64,000 nucleotides of DNA from contig JARKIF010000014.1 in the NCBI GenBank assembly GCA_029378245.1, forward strand, positions 1,302,001 to 1,366,000, read 5' to 3'. Source of the DNA: Roridomyces roridus. Its lineage: Eukaryota; Basidiomycota; Agaricomycetes; Agaricales; Mycenaceae. The translations under genes were made by a program, and so were the position numbers. Under the pieces are notes generated by a model. The model saw only the letters and a list, made by a program, of their open reading frames with translations. It did no database searches and was not told where the DNA came from. Positions 1 to 11,007 of this stretch are shown piece after piece (within the stretch, counting starts at the first letter, position 1; every line of letters begins with the position of its first letter).

Positions 1-146
1 GAGTGGAAGAAACGACCGAGTGTGCCAGAAGAGATTTCTGTGCTGATAAAGTGAAAGAATTTGTACGATATTTGTAACTGCTCAACGCGTGTCCCAAAAC
101 AGTAATTCCATTACCTCAAACGCGGACCTTGTTCGCTTACCTCGCC

Positions 147-1957
147 ATGGGCGTCAAGACGCGTCGTCGACCACTCCTTGCCCTCTTGGCCGCTTCAATC
201 TCCCTGGCCTGGCTGTTTCACACCTTTTGGAGTCCCTCCTCGTCGCTGCAATCGGCACGATGGATTCAACGCGATCCGTTCAACCGCTGGGACGCGCCTG
301 TAGCCCCGACAGTCACCGTGACGGTGCAAGTCCCCGAGCCAACGCCGCCACTTTTAATGAACGACGTGCCGACGGGCTCGTTTCGAGGTTTGGTGCCGCG
401 CATTTGGCAAGCGCCCACTCAATGTTTTCGACAGATAATTTGCGGCCTGAGCTCAAATACATCTCTGGGTGGCCGACGTCTGGATGGAGTGCGTTTTTTG
501 TTCGCTGGGTTTTACTATGCTAGACTACACCACAGACAACCAGGTCATGGAATACATGAATCTCATCTACCTCGGGCTCATCACCGAACGCATTCCCATC
601 CTGGCTCCGTTTGCGCGCAAGAAGAGGCATGGTGTCAAGAGTGAGGAGTTTGTGCCGTTTAGCAGGCAAGTGTGAGGGTGCAGGCTAGCAGACGCTTCTT
701 ACAGAACTAGGCTTTTCAATATTTCGAGGATGCAGGAAGAGGTGGGGGTGAGAGTGCTCGAGTGGGGCGAGGTCAAGGTGCGTAAGTTCCGATTGACATG
801 AAGAGTTGGTTAGACTTTCGATTAGGACCTCACAAGCGCCGGGACGCTGGATGGGATAGGCTGTTGGAGTATGGAGCTAGGCGTGTGGAATGCTAGTTGG
901 CGAAGTTTGCGCCCACATAATCTCAAACTGGGTGCGTCCACATCTCCCAATCCTCCGGTTTTAATTCATTTTGTTGTAGACATTAGTTATACGCCTACGC
1001 CTGAATGGGTCAAGGTGCGTTCCCAAAGACGCTGCAGCTCGAAATTCACGGATTCCATAGCTCGTTCCAGGAGACTACAGAGATCAACAAGCGACATTCT
1101 GGTCCTTGGCAGCTCTGGCTTTCGAAGATACACGGCCAGCGAACGTGGATTTGAGCCCCGAGCCTGGACCCATCCAGCAAAGCATATATTGGCCAGACGA
1201 GCGACTTTTGTGTTTCGACAACATGTATTTCATCTGCGCGCATCAGGTCAGAAGTCACTCCTTTGTCGAGCGTTGATTCATCGAGAACTGCAGGCATGGG
1301 AGTTTGACAAGCAATATTCACCAGCATGGCGGTTCGTCGGACAGTATATGCGATTTTCTTCCGAGATGCAGGACATTGCGGATGAGTGCATAAGGAAAGC
1401 GCTTGGCGTTGAAGAGCACGAGGAAATCCCACTGGTAACCTTTAATTTTCTTCCTTCAAAACTTTTGAATTGACCTGCTCAGTACATTGCAATACACGTT
1501 CGCCGCGGCGACTTTAAAAACGCGTGTAATACCAAGGAAGTCACAGTGAAACCTGAAGATTGTCTTGCACCTCTATCGGCTTATGCGCAACGTGTGGAGG
1601 AGGTTCGAGAAGAGATTTTCAAGACCAAGGGTATGCGGATTGGAGACGGGGATGTGATTATGACGACCGACGAGACGGATGAGGGCTGGTGGACTGAGGT
1701 CTTGCAGCTTGGATGGAAAAGGGTGGATCATGGGGATGTGTTGGCCAGACATGGACCTTGGTGTGTTTTCTGCTAGCGCTTTTCTGCAGTTCTTTAACGG
1801 AAGCAGGTATCCGACGTTCGTTGACGGGGTTATCCAGGGTGGTGGGCTTGGGTTTGTGGGGACACACAGGTCGACAGTGTCGATTCTTGCTGATCGGAGG
1901 GTGTTGGAGTGGCAGAAGGGGGCGACGAGAACGGTGTACTGGGGGAGAAACCATTAG
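147..1957 (+). CDS. O-fucosyltransferase-like type II membrane protein (copy A)
   Basis: Spliced gene, at least seven exons; the first exon is 147-387 and the second 435-488. The ATG at 147 gives a short basic N-terminus followed by a hydrophobic segment (about residues 9-26), the shape of a Golgi type II anchor. The luminal part carries the fungal GDP-fucose O-fucosyltransferase-like pattern: an early block around YMNLIYLGLITERIPI, then DISYTPTPEWVKV, and near 1490-1515 the nucleotide-sugar motif IAIHVRRGDF. The C-terminal block GLGFVGTHRSTVSILADRR ends at the TAG at 1955. The role inferred from the family is transfer of fucose (or a similar sugar) to secretory proteins; the acceptor is unknown. 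A diverged tandem copy starts 154 bp downstream in the same orientation. Confidence 0.75.
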
Positions 1958-2110
1958 AGCTCTGTATTATAGATGGTGGTCGAGGAAACAAGGTTCGATC
2001 AAATCCGGCTTGTCCACAACACCCATGCTTGGACGCGTTCCTTCAAGTCCATTTCAGTTCCGACCCCACTAATTTGACTCTTCAAGTAACTTGCGTGTCT
2101 CGTGTGTTCA

Positions 2111-3860
2111 ATGTCCAGTTCCACCAACAGTGGTTCTTCACCCGTTCGACGTCGAATAGCCATTCTTGCCGTTTCTTCCCTCGTTTCTTGCATCTTCTTC
2201 AGCGCTCCGATGTTCAGGAGGATACCGATTCGCAACCAATTGTACGACTCCAAGATCGAGTACGAACCACCAATAGAGCCGGTTGCGGTGACTGTCACCG
2301 TTCATGCGCCCAAGAGTATAAGGACGAACGACGTGAACGATCTAGTACGAAGTGAGGAGACGTTGGAGTTTTTCAAAGGTGCGTTGGGCTGTTCTGGCAA
2401 CCTTCATCTGACACTTATGGCTCTTGTAGATCGTCTTCGACCAGAGCTCAGGTACATTACATCCTGGGCAACACAAGACTGGAGTGCGTCCTCTCTTGTC
2501 CACGTTGAAGCATTAACATTTGTGGGTAGACAGTCAAGTACTCGGATTCGTATGTCTTTCACTCCGCCAACCTCCAGACACTCAATCCTGCGCAGATGAA
2601 CTTGATGTATCTGGCCCTTATCACGGAGCGTGTCGCGATAATTCCACCCTTTCCACCCTTCGTGTATAATGACTCGGTGTCGCCGGGTCTCGAGTTTGGA
2701 GAGGTTTTCGACATGACGCGGTTGCAAAATGGAATGAGGAAACCGGTCCTGGAGTGGCACCAAGTCAAAGTGCGTTTCGTTTTTTTTTTCCAGGTTGATA
2801 GCTGAACGGTGTTCTCAGGACCCACTGGGTACGAAGGTCGAGGTACTCGGGTGTTGGGGTAACGGCCTGGAGACATGGAAATTGTCCCAGTACCTCAATC
2901 TGGGTAGGATAGCGACTTGGGCGTCTTTCCGTTCAACTCATTCTCCCAGATGTCTCGTACACCGTCGCCCCGAATTGGACTCTGTTTCGTCCTGAGGAAC
3001 CCCATATGTCCTTTTGGGCGCTGGCCTCCCTTGCGTTTCCGGATAGCGAGCAAACTGAAAATGCGGAGCCGTCTAGAATGCTTGGCATTGCCGTCAAGCC
3101 TGAGCAACAGCTGCTATGTTTTGACGATCTGTCTCTGGCCTCGGCTCGAAATGTTCGTGCCACTTTTCCTCTGGTCGTACCTTCTCACGATTCACGCAGC
3201 CGCGGGAATACAGCCAAGAAATGTCCCCTGCATGGCGCTTCGTCGGGAGACATATGCATTGGAGCGCTAGATTACAATACATCGCTGATCTCTACACGCA
3301 GAAGGCCTGTGGTGTTGGATCGGAGGACCCCATTCCACCGGTACGTTTGTCTCGTCGTGTCTTGAATTTGCTAACTCGTCTTGCAGTATATCGCGATCTA
3401 TGCTCGGTACAGCGACCCGTCTTCGTGGTGCGACCTGCCCGTCGAGGAGTGCTTCCCTCCTTTGTTCATGTACGCGCGGCGAGTTCAAGAACTCAAGGCG
3501 GAGATTCGGGAAACGATGGGAATTGAGGTGAACCGGGTGATAATGACGGCTGACGACGAGATGGAGAGCATCTGGTGGGAAGCGGTACAAAAACGCGGGT
3601 GGTCAAGGCTGGATCATTCCAGGACGGTGGAACGCTACGGTCTTCGGTATGGGCGCCTTTTTGCTTCTTTTTTTTCATGAGTCTCACTTTTTTCCAGGTA
3701 TCCTCTCTTGATTGACGCCGTCGTACGATCTGGGGCTCTTGGATTCGTGACGGCAGACGACTCGGTGACCTCTGTGCTCGCGATCAGGAGGGTGTTTTCA
3801 TGGCAAGGAGGGTTCGCCAAAAGGGTGCCTTGGGAAACTAAGCTTAGACAGAAACCATAG
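2111..3860 (+). CDS. O-fucosyltransferase-like protein (copy B), motif degraded
   Basis: Tandem paralogue of the upstream gene, with the same order of blocks: N-terminal hydrophobic anchor (about residues 17-33), a DRLRPELRYITSW region, NLMYLALITERVAI, KPVLEWHQVK, then the C-terminal block RSGALGFVTADDSVTSVLA ending at the TAG at 3858. Intron positions largely match copy A. At about 3387-3420, where copy A has IAIHVRRGDF, this copy reads IAIYARYSDP. The His, the second Arg and the Gly of the GDP-fucose binding motif are therefore lost while the flanking reading frame stays open. In the family that motif contacts the sugar nucleotide, so I infer reduced, changed or absent transferase activity. 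Confidence 0.7.
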
Positions 3861-4011
3861 AACATATATTGGTTGGTGCGGATCTGCTCACACTGCTCAA
3901 AGAAGCCGCGGATACGCCACAGCGAGGCCTTTCTGTGACGTCTAATCGCTGCTTCCTTCTCTTTCCTAAAAGGGAATACTGATGGTCAAAACGGGATTAC
4001 CCGTCTCGCCG

Positions 4012-4019
4012 TATAAAAG
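4012..4019 (+). promoter_or_regulatory. TATA box of the Ser/Ala-rich secreted protein gene
   Basis: TATAAAAG lies about 150 bp before the ATG at 4169 and is followed by a pyrimidine-rich stretch (about 4045-4165) typical of fungal 5' leaders. The spacing fits a leader of roughly 120 nt. Confidence 0.5.
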
Positions 4020-4168
4020 GCTCGCTGGCGCGACAAACAGACAACAACTGTTCTTTCTTCCTTACCACCATCTTCCTCTGGTCCTGGTGATCACTGGTAC
4101 TTCATACACGCCCTTCCAACCTCATAACACCTTTACCTCTTACCCACAACCTATATCCCACTCCAAAC

Positions 4169-6161
4169 ATGGTCGCACTTAACCCGCGCACTCTTATCGC
4201 CCTTTCCATCGCGTCGCTGTCGCTTACGCCCACCGCCGATGCCCTCGCTATCAAGACGACCCCGTCCAGCCCTGGCTCGCCCTCCAAGCACGCTCGCCAG
4301 CTGCCTCGTCCCATGCCCATGCAGCTCGCGACCAGGGACAGCGGCAAGCACAAGATGTTCGGCGACGCGTCCAAGGGAAGCAACCGCAAGTCGGTACGCC
4401 CCTTTTGTCATCTCGCCCAGTGTAGTTTGCTCATTACTCGCTTCAGAGAGTCGTTGGGGACGATCCTTTCCTCGGCGAGACCGTGGCAAGGCGCGACCAA
4501 GCTCGCTTCGATGCCAACCGTGTCACCCGTCGACGCTTTGAGACGCGTCAGGACCAGCAGCAGCAAGGACAGGCGGGCACGATTGCGATCATGGTGCGTT
4601 TCCTTTCTTTCTTCCTTTCCTTTCTTTCTCTTGACGCGTTGCGCAGAGCCCCAATGGCAACTCGTCGGACAGCACCACCAACGGGACTGTCCTCGGCCAC
4701 CTCGTCCTCGCCTCGACCAATGGTACGAGCTCGACCAATGGCACGAGCTCCAATGGCAGGCGATCCAGCAACAGCACGCCTTCCTACGTTCTCGACGCGT
4801 CCGAAAACAAGATGGACACTTTCTTCATGCTCCCTTTCGACAACAATACTGTCACCCTCCAAATGCCCATCGACCCCGCCTCGAGCGCGCCCTCTCGCCG
4901 TGCGGCGTCGTCTTACTGCGCCACGTACAACCCCAACCCTCCCAGCCCGGAGCCGCTGACGATGGAACAATGTGGCAACCCATCCACTGCCGGCAGCAGC
5001 CAACAATTCTCCTACGACAACTCTACTGGCGTCGTTCGTCCGATGTGGTCCCAAGACGAGTCGACCAAACAAGCTGACGACGACACCCTCAACTCGCGTG
5101 ACGTCTATCCCCAGAACGTCGACCTCGTCTTTGTTCCCAGTGGCGGGAAAGCCAACCAGGAGGAGGCGGCCCCGAGCAGCAGTAGCGCATCCCAGATCGA
5201 GACCGTCACCGTCACGGCCACTGGATCTACCCGTCCTAGCTCTGCTTCTTCAACCTCCTCCCAGTCGGCTTCCTATCCTCCGGACCGTTCCATCTCCTCG
5301 CCGACGTCCTCTGCTTCCGTCGCAGCTGCCACTTTCGTCGCCGCTGACGTTCCCTCGTCGGCTTCTTCCGTGCCGGCATCATCGGCATCTGTCGCGGCAT
5401 CATCGACAGTTGTTCCGTCCCTCGCTGCCGCACAAGCCGACGCGTCAACGGCTCCTTCCTCGTCAGCGGCTTCCTCTTCGTCGGCATCGGCATATGTCGC
5501 AGGCTCATCGACAGCTGCTCCATCGCTTGCTGCCGCAGAGGCTGCCGCCGTCTCCGCTTCCTCAGTGGCTCCTTCCTCACCGTCGGCATCCACTAGCTCC
5601 TCCGTCGTTTCATCGACAGCTGCTCCATCCCTCGCTGCGGCAGAGGCTGATGCCGTCTCTGCTTCGTCAGCAGCTCCTTCCTCACCGTCGGCATCCACTA
5701 GCTCCTCCGTCGTTTCATCGACAGCTGCTCCATCCCTCGCTGCGGCACAGGCCGACGCCGTATCTTCTTCGTCAGCACCGACTTCTTCCTCTCCTACCTC
5801 CACAGTAGGCGCCCTCGATGTCGAGGTCGGTTCTTCATCGTCGGCGAGTGGTTTCTCCACCAGCACACCATCGTCGTCATCGTCGTCGACTGCTCCCAGC
5901 ACTAGTGCATCAGTTGACGCTGCTGCCATCGCGGAAGATATTGCCAACGCCAACGCTGCCTCTTCATCGTCTTCGTCGGCGTCCATTCAATCCAGCTCAG
6001 CTTCATCCTCGGCCGCAAGCCCTTCGAGCTCGGCGGACGCTGTCATGCCCCCAACGACGAACGAGCAGGCGGTGTATGTCAAGAACCCGGCGCGAGCGGA
6101 GATGACGCCTGTCAGCACGGAGCCTTACCAGTGGAAGTTCGAGCCGGAGCCCAGGTTGTAA
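4169..6161 (+). CDS. Secreted Ser/Ala-rich cell-surface protein with tandem repeats
   Basis: Three exons; introns at about 4395-4446 (GTACGC...CAG) and 4593-4647 (GTGCGT...CAG) keep the frame. The ATG at 4169 gives a signal peptide (hydrophobic core ALSIASLSL, then Ala-rich cleavage region near residue 26). A dibasic-rich stretch follows, then an Asn/Ser/Thr segment with several N-glycosylation sequons, and a non-repetitive domain with Cys pairs at about 4915-5105 (SYCATYNP, EQCGNPS). The last about 300 residues are mostly Ser, Ala, Thr and Pro and include four 35-residue repeats. I see no strong C-terminal hydrophobic GPI signal, so it is probably secreted or wall-bound by other means. I do not recognise the central domain. 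Confidence 0.7.
5401..5820 (+). repeat. Four 105-bp coding tandem repeats
   Basis: Units start at 5401, 5506, 5611 and 5716, each opening with CATCGACAG and reading STxxPSLAAAxA at the protein level. The middle two are nearly identical; the first and last are more diverged. The exact 105-bp period (35 codons) preserves the frame, so copy number could change without breaking the protein. Confidence 0.85.
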
Positions 6162-6249
6162 TCGTGTTGGGGGTTTCCCTTGAACTTTTTTTCTAATAAT
6201 TAATAATTTGTATACTTTTAATTCTAATGGGTTTTGCTGCACACTTTTT

Positions 6250-6964
6250 GGGATAATTCTATTGAGAAACCCGGGTTAAGGCAGAAACCCCCCATTTAAA
6301 AATAGATTCTACGTGGAAACCCGGGTTGTGATTTTCGGCAACGGTGTGGCAAACTTTGATGCGACTGCACATGCCGACACGTTGCCGGACATGCCATAGT
6401 CTCAATTCCAGAGTCAGCGTTGGTAGTAGATATTAGATCTATGCTGCTCCACGGGTGTTGAACGAGAGTGTCCGAGACTCGAGAGCCGAGACCATTGATG
6501 CGCCCCAGGCGGGATGTGCGGGTATTGATGGCTTCGACACATTGACCTCAAGTCCTTTTGGAGTCCTTTCTGGCTTATCGGCCGCACATGAGTGATTCAA
6601 AACAGAGTCCTCACACGTTTTGTGACAATAACCAGGCGACTGATGCGCCATCAACGATGCCCGAGCCATGCCATTGCCATCTTCGGGTCGCGAATCCTCC
6701 CTCCCTTTATGAACAACAGTGCAAATCATTCAGTGATACCCACACGGTACACACATTCCCAGCAGAGTAAGTACCTGAATATTAATGTTGAGGTGCTAGA
6801 ATTCATGGGTAAGCTTGTCTGCCGGGTCATGCCGCTCGCGGCAGATGTACCGATCAAATTTGATTAAATCGAAGAAACCCCCCCTCAAAATATTTTACAA
6901 ATTTGGGGCTTCTATATAAGGGGGGTTTCTACCTGCACCCCGGGTTTCTCAATAGAATTATCCC
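6250..6964. mobile_element. Non-autonomous TIR DNA transposon (MITE-like), 715 bp
   Basis: The ends are inverted repeats: 6250-6293 read forward matches 6964-6920 read on the other strand. The first 26 bases are identical (starting GGGATAATTC and ending in CCCGGG), and the match continues imperfectly through a GAAACCCCCC block. ACTTTTT lies directly outside both ends (6243-6249 and 6965-6971), a 7-bp target duplication, or 8 bp if the shared G is counted. The interior holds no transposase-like reading frame, so movement would need a transposase from elsewhere. It sits about 90 bp after the stop codon of the secreted-protein gene. Confidence 0.85.
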
Positions 6965-7089
6965 ACTTTTTGACCGAGTCGAAAGCGATATATTTCAGAA
7001 ATACAAGAAACGAGTACAAGAAGATTCAGATTGAGACGCTGCAATGAATGCGTTGTTAGGTGGATCAACGAGGGAGGTCCAAACGCACT

Positions 7090-7422
7090 TCATAGCAATC
7101 TGACGTTTGCAGGCATCGGGGCACGCAGAACCTTCTGCTTTGGCGGCAGAGGCTTTGGGGAGGAGGAGGAGGAGGAGCTCGCGGTGCCGGTGAGCTTCGA
7201 GAACAGCGAGCGCTTTGGAGTGGACGACTCGGGTTTGCTCGAGGAAGGCGTGGGTTTCTGGGCAGATGTAGGAGTGGGCACGGTGCCTCCGAACCCGTAG
7301 GTCGATTGGAGGCTGGTGAACGCAGCCTGGAAGTCTTTGGGTGGCGCGCCCGCGGCGGAGGCGGTCAGCGGCGTGCGCGAGGAGACTGTGAGGAGGGATG
7401 CGGTAGAGTTGGAGGCTGACAT
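7090..7422 (-). CDS. Small Ser/Pro-rich protein, unknown function
   Basis: Intronless 110-residue frame starting at the ATG at 7422. The N-terminus is Ser/Thr/Ala-rich. A central motif PKDFQAAFTSLQSTYGFGG (about residues 28-46) looks like a conserved core seen in small fungal proteins; this is from memory of the pattern and was not searched. The rest is Ser/Pro/Lys-rich and probably disordered. There is no signal peptide or membrane segment. The coding direction is supported by the motif and by the low-complexity composition; the opposite-strand frame over the same DNA starts at a non-ATG codon. Confidence 0.55.
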   Translation of the reverse strand: MSASNSTASLLTVSSRTPLTASAAGAPPKDFQAAFTSLQSTYGFGGTVPTPTSAQKPTPSSSKPESSTPKRSLFSKLTGTASSSSSSSPKPLPPKQKVLRAPMPANVRLL

Positions 7423-8498
7423 TTGTTATCTTGTTGAAAGTGCGGCTTTCGTTGGTTTGTTTTTCGTTGAGGAAAGAGAAGAGACTTTATAGGAATTGAG
7501 GAGGGGCTGCGGCTGTCGGGTATTATGTTGCATGTTTAGCGGAGAACGGTTGCGCAGCCCTTGCCCAGGGTCGACCCGCCGTCCAGATTGGGTACCGTCT
7601 TCGGGTTTTAGAAAACCGTGGTCAGGCGGGGGCAAATTTGAGTTGGGTATGTCAGACTCGAGAAGGTCGCAGTCGTGCGCAGTTGACTGCGCGGCGGGAT
7701 GCCCTGCTGCGGCTTTTGGGACTTGGTTGCACGTTACGCAGCACGACATCGGAACGCCGGCATGCTCGCTCGTCAAAAGGCCGTTTGTCGCTGCGGTGAT
7801 CGGTATCGCAGAACTTGGAAACTCGACTGTGTGCCATGGGTCCAACCCAGGGCGGGATTGAGGGTGTAACACGAATTGGGTCGTGGGAAGTCGCAACACT
7901 GAATGATTTGACGGGCGAGGAACGGGAAAGGAAGGACGCATCAATATTGAATGATTGTGCAGTGTAACCCAGGGCAAAAACCCAGGGTGGAACGTCAGAG
8001 TCGAGTGAGCCGATCCTTTAATGCCCTGAACCCTCCCATTTGGCGAAGATAAGGAGTGCCATCATATTCGTCGTCTAGTCAAGAATTGACGTTAGCCTGG
8101 AGTCTGGATGAATACAAGAACAAGGAATGCATAACAAGCGAACCGTGGAGTCGACATATGGATATAGCACATGCAACTGGCTAGAAAATAGCATTCTGTA
8201 GACCTGCCCCAGTTTGTCGACGTCAAGTTGGCAGTTTGGCGATACAATTCCCGAAAATAAAACGACGGATGCTTCACGGATACCAAAGAGCGATAGGACT
8301 CTTTGTTGAGTGTAAACTCGGCAAGTATGGACGTTCGCAGCGAGTCAATTCGAGATGGCAACGCTGCCAAGGTGAGAAACAAAAACATAGCCGCACTAAA
8401 GGCCAATTCATCGTTCAAAGCAAAAGAGTGTTTGATGCCGTTGTTTGATCTTGCTTACAGCCAACCTTCACGTCCTCCATTGCAATTCCAAAATCGTA
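7423..8498. other. Intergenic region between divergent genes
   Basis: About 1.1 kb between the small minus-strand protein and the Ssr4-like gene. It contains open frames on both strands (for example 7426-7977 minus) but none has a recognisable motif. An ATG at 8327 followed by a GT at 8372 could suggest an upstream Ssr4 exon, but joining it to the AG at 8460 does not reach the Ssr4 frame. Presumed promoter DNA. Confidence 0.5.
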
Positions 8499-9893
8499 AT
8501 GCAGGCGCAACTGCAAGCCGAGGGCATCTGCCTACGATTCCCCGAAAATCTAGGACTGCACAGAGAAGTGTCTATGGAGATGGCCATGTCGTACCTCCTC
8601 CGCGCTGCGCAGTCTGTCAACGTGCCTTATTCTCTCGGGTTTATCGACAAGCCGCAGGAGGGCCAGCTTATTCTCATCTTCCTACCTGGGAACTCGGGAT
8701 TTCCTGTCGATGGGTTACGCTATCAGGATACGGAGACGCGCTATGTTGTTCCTGGGCCGCAGGGTCGGGTGCGTTGGGCTTTCTCCCTTCTCTTTACAAC
8801 AGCAAGGCTTACACGGTTTACAGGAGATTGAAGTACAGGAGATGAAATTCGGGTTCGTTCCAGGTGGAGACTCGGGCGCGTGGAGGATGCGGAGGCGGTA
8901 TCGCATGATCAAGGGCGGGCATCCTCAGCTTGTGCTCGTTCATTATACGCGTGGGCCTCTTGCGCGTACGTGTTACTTACTACCTTTCTTCTCCTTGCCT
9001 TCGTTGACAGGGTTTGAACCAGAAATTATACCGGCGTTGATGACGCAGCCCGTTCGCAGCTACCCACTCCGCAATATCAACGAAACGCCGATGTACGTCC
9101 TGGGCGAGAAGGCGGGGCAGAAGGCTTACCCACCAGGCGCGGGTGGAGGGCCTGGACCGCCTCCCGGAGCAATGGGCGGTGGTGGAATGGGTGGCGGTGG
9201 AATGGGCGGTGGACCTATGGGTGGTCCTATGGGCCCGATGGGAGGTATGAACTTTGGGCCGCAACAACCCGGTGCGATGGTCGCGCAGCAGAATAATAAT
9301 ATGGCGATGATGGAGCAGCAGAGGAGGAGGCAGGAGGAGCAGAGGGGCAGGGCTGTGAGTGGTGCTGTGAGTTTTACTTGTCTCTTCGCGCCAAGAAGCT
9401 AATCATTTGAGTGTAGCGTCCTCCGCGTGTCGAGGAGGACGATTCTGGCGGTACGTATTCTGCTTCTCCCTTGTCTCAGTGAATTCATTCGTTATAGACG
9501 AGACGGAGAATATATCGACGCGGTCGTTGGCGCTCACTAGATACCGGCGGAACCATGATATCATGGCCGAGGTCTTTACCCATGCCGCCTACTGTCAGTC
9601 GCGTCAGCTCTCTTCTTTCTCATGCTGAACCTGTTTTCGTAGTTTCCAAAAACCCGCCTCCAGAACCACCGACATACAAAAACCTTTTCAGCAAGGCGGA
9701 TTTGGACGCCAAGACGGTGTGTTTCTCGAACTTGTACTTTTCAGGCTCTAATACCACATAGGAAAAGCTAAAAGCGGACATTGAAGCCATGCAGGCACGA
9801 GCCGCAGAACGGAGACTGGCGCGCTCTGCGGATAATGATGCTGCTTTCGGAGACGTGTCTATGGGGGCCATTGGTGAAGGCATAGCTGTATAG
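8499..9893 (+). CDS. ssr4: SWI/SNF and RSC complex subunit Ssr4-like
   Basis: Multi-exon gene. The N-terminal Ssr4 domain is clear: LRFPENLGLHREVSMEMA, then FIDKPQEGQLILIFLP, RYQDTETRYVV, VQEMKFGFVPGGDSGAWRMR and GGHPQLVLVHYTRGP. A Gly/Met/Pro-rich linker follows (about 9140-9270, many GGGMGG units), then the conserved C-terminal block ISTRSLALTRYRRNHDIMAE and a short coiled segment ending at the TAG at 9891. Ssr4 is an accessory subunit of the SWI/SNF and RSC ATP-dependent nucleosome remodellers in fission yeast; a nuclear role is inferred. I chose the ATG at 8499 because it directly precedes the conserved domain and no upstream exon joins in frame. Confidence 0.85.
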
Positions 9894-10025
9894 GTTATCC
9901 GTCGTATTTATTCTACTGTAGCTTTTATGTATTTTCTCTTTCTCGTCTTGCGAAATTGCCGAGGCGCGGTGTGACCGAACCCGTGTTCTGTTACGCGTTA
10001 CGCACCTTGCTCGTTTCCACCGACC

Positions 10026-10730
10026 ATGCCTGCACCGATACTCAGCATCGCGCCCCTTTCTGGCTCCCTCCTAAATGCGACTCCGAATCTAATGCCCTTT
10101 CACGTGGAGCACGACGGCCCTGCGCCCATCGACACGTACTTTCTCGTCCAAGCAGCCAAAGAGGACGTTGCCAAGCCACCACCGCCCGTGTCTGAAGAAG
10201 ATTCGGTTTCGGAGATGATTACTAGCACTAGCGCGGCGCCCATCCCGAGCTCTGAAGAGCCCTCACGACGCGGCGCCGAGCCTTCGACGCGTTTCGTGGC
10301 TACTTTCAGGGGCCGGACGGTGCATGGACTCGAGGTGGAGATGCCAATTGGGTATACTGGGCTCATTATGACTGGGGAGGGCAAACAACGACAACCTGCT
10401 ACCAAGCCTTCTGCTAAACCGCGTGGTGGGCGGACGACACGAGGGGCAAGACGTGCGCTGGAGGCGGATGCAGACACGGAGTTGATGGATGTGGACGGGG
10501 AAAATAGTCCGTTGGGCGACAACGATCAAACAAGTCGAGCGTTGATGCCGACTGCCCAATTTGGCTCGTTTGTACTGTGGCATCCAGACATTCCTACGGA
10601 CCCGGGGAGAGATGAGTATGCGCGTTCGCTCACGGAGTGGATTGCATTGGCTGATCAGGTACGTTTCGGTTTTTGCCCGTCTTTTTCCCCATTTTTACTC
10701 TGTGGTCAGATTCATCGTGTGGAGGAGTAG
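10026..10730 (+). CDS. Ribonuclease H2 non-catalytic subunit C (Rnh203-like)
   Basis: Two exons, with an intron at about 10660-10709 (GTACGT...CAG) before a short last exon ending at the TAG at 10728. The N-terminal part begins with a short beta-like segment (MPFHVEHDGPAPIDTYF). After an acidic Ser/Pro-rich insert comes FRGRTVHGLEVEMPIGYTG (about residues 97-115), the hallmark FRGR...G..P.GY.G motif of the RNASEH2C/Ylr154-like family. The protein would form the trimeric RNase H2 with subunits A and B, which removes ribonucleotides from genomic DNA. A disordered, basic-acidic stretch splits the two conserved halves, as in other fungal members. Confidence 0.75.
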   Translation: MPAPILSIAPLSGSLLNATPNLMPFHVEHDGPAPIDTYFLVQAAKEDVAKPPPPVSEEDSVSEMITSTSAAPIPSSEEPSRRGAEPSTRFVATFRGRTVHGLEVEMPIGYTGLIMTGEGKQRQPATKPSAKPRGGRTTRGARRALEADADTELMDVDGENSPLGDNDQTSRALMPTAQFGSFVLWHPDIPTDPGRDEYARSLTEWIALADQVRFGFCPSFSPFLLCGQIHRVEE

Positions 10731-11007
10731 AAAGTGTCCATGCGTTCCGATGTATTTTATTTTCTCCTTGGTTCGACGGACGTTGTTTACAGTTGATATC
10801 TTCTGTCGATCATCAATCAAGGAGACTGACTTTCGTGTGACTTTCATCCTTGTTTCGCCCCGCCTCCTCGTCTCTAGGTACATCTCTGCCTCCGTCCAAT
10901 CGCTTTAGCCCGCCGCTCGTTAAAACCAGGTCGGTTACCCATCATCTCGCCCACTTGCTTTTCTCATTCTACGTCTTCTTTTCAGCCTCCTAAAAACACT
11001 TTTTGCC

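Noticed and set aside
5273..5986. 237-codon minus-strand frame over the Ser/Ala-rich gene
   Set aside because: Antisense shadow of a GC-rich low-complexity coding region; acidic Ala/Asp/Glu composition follows from the sense codons.
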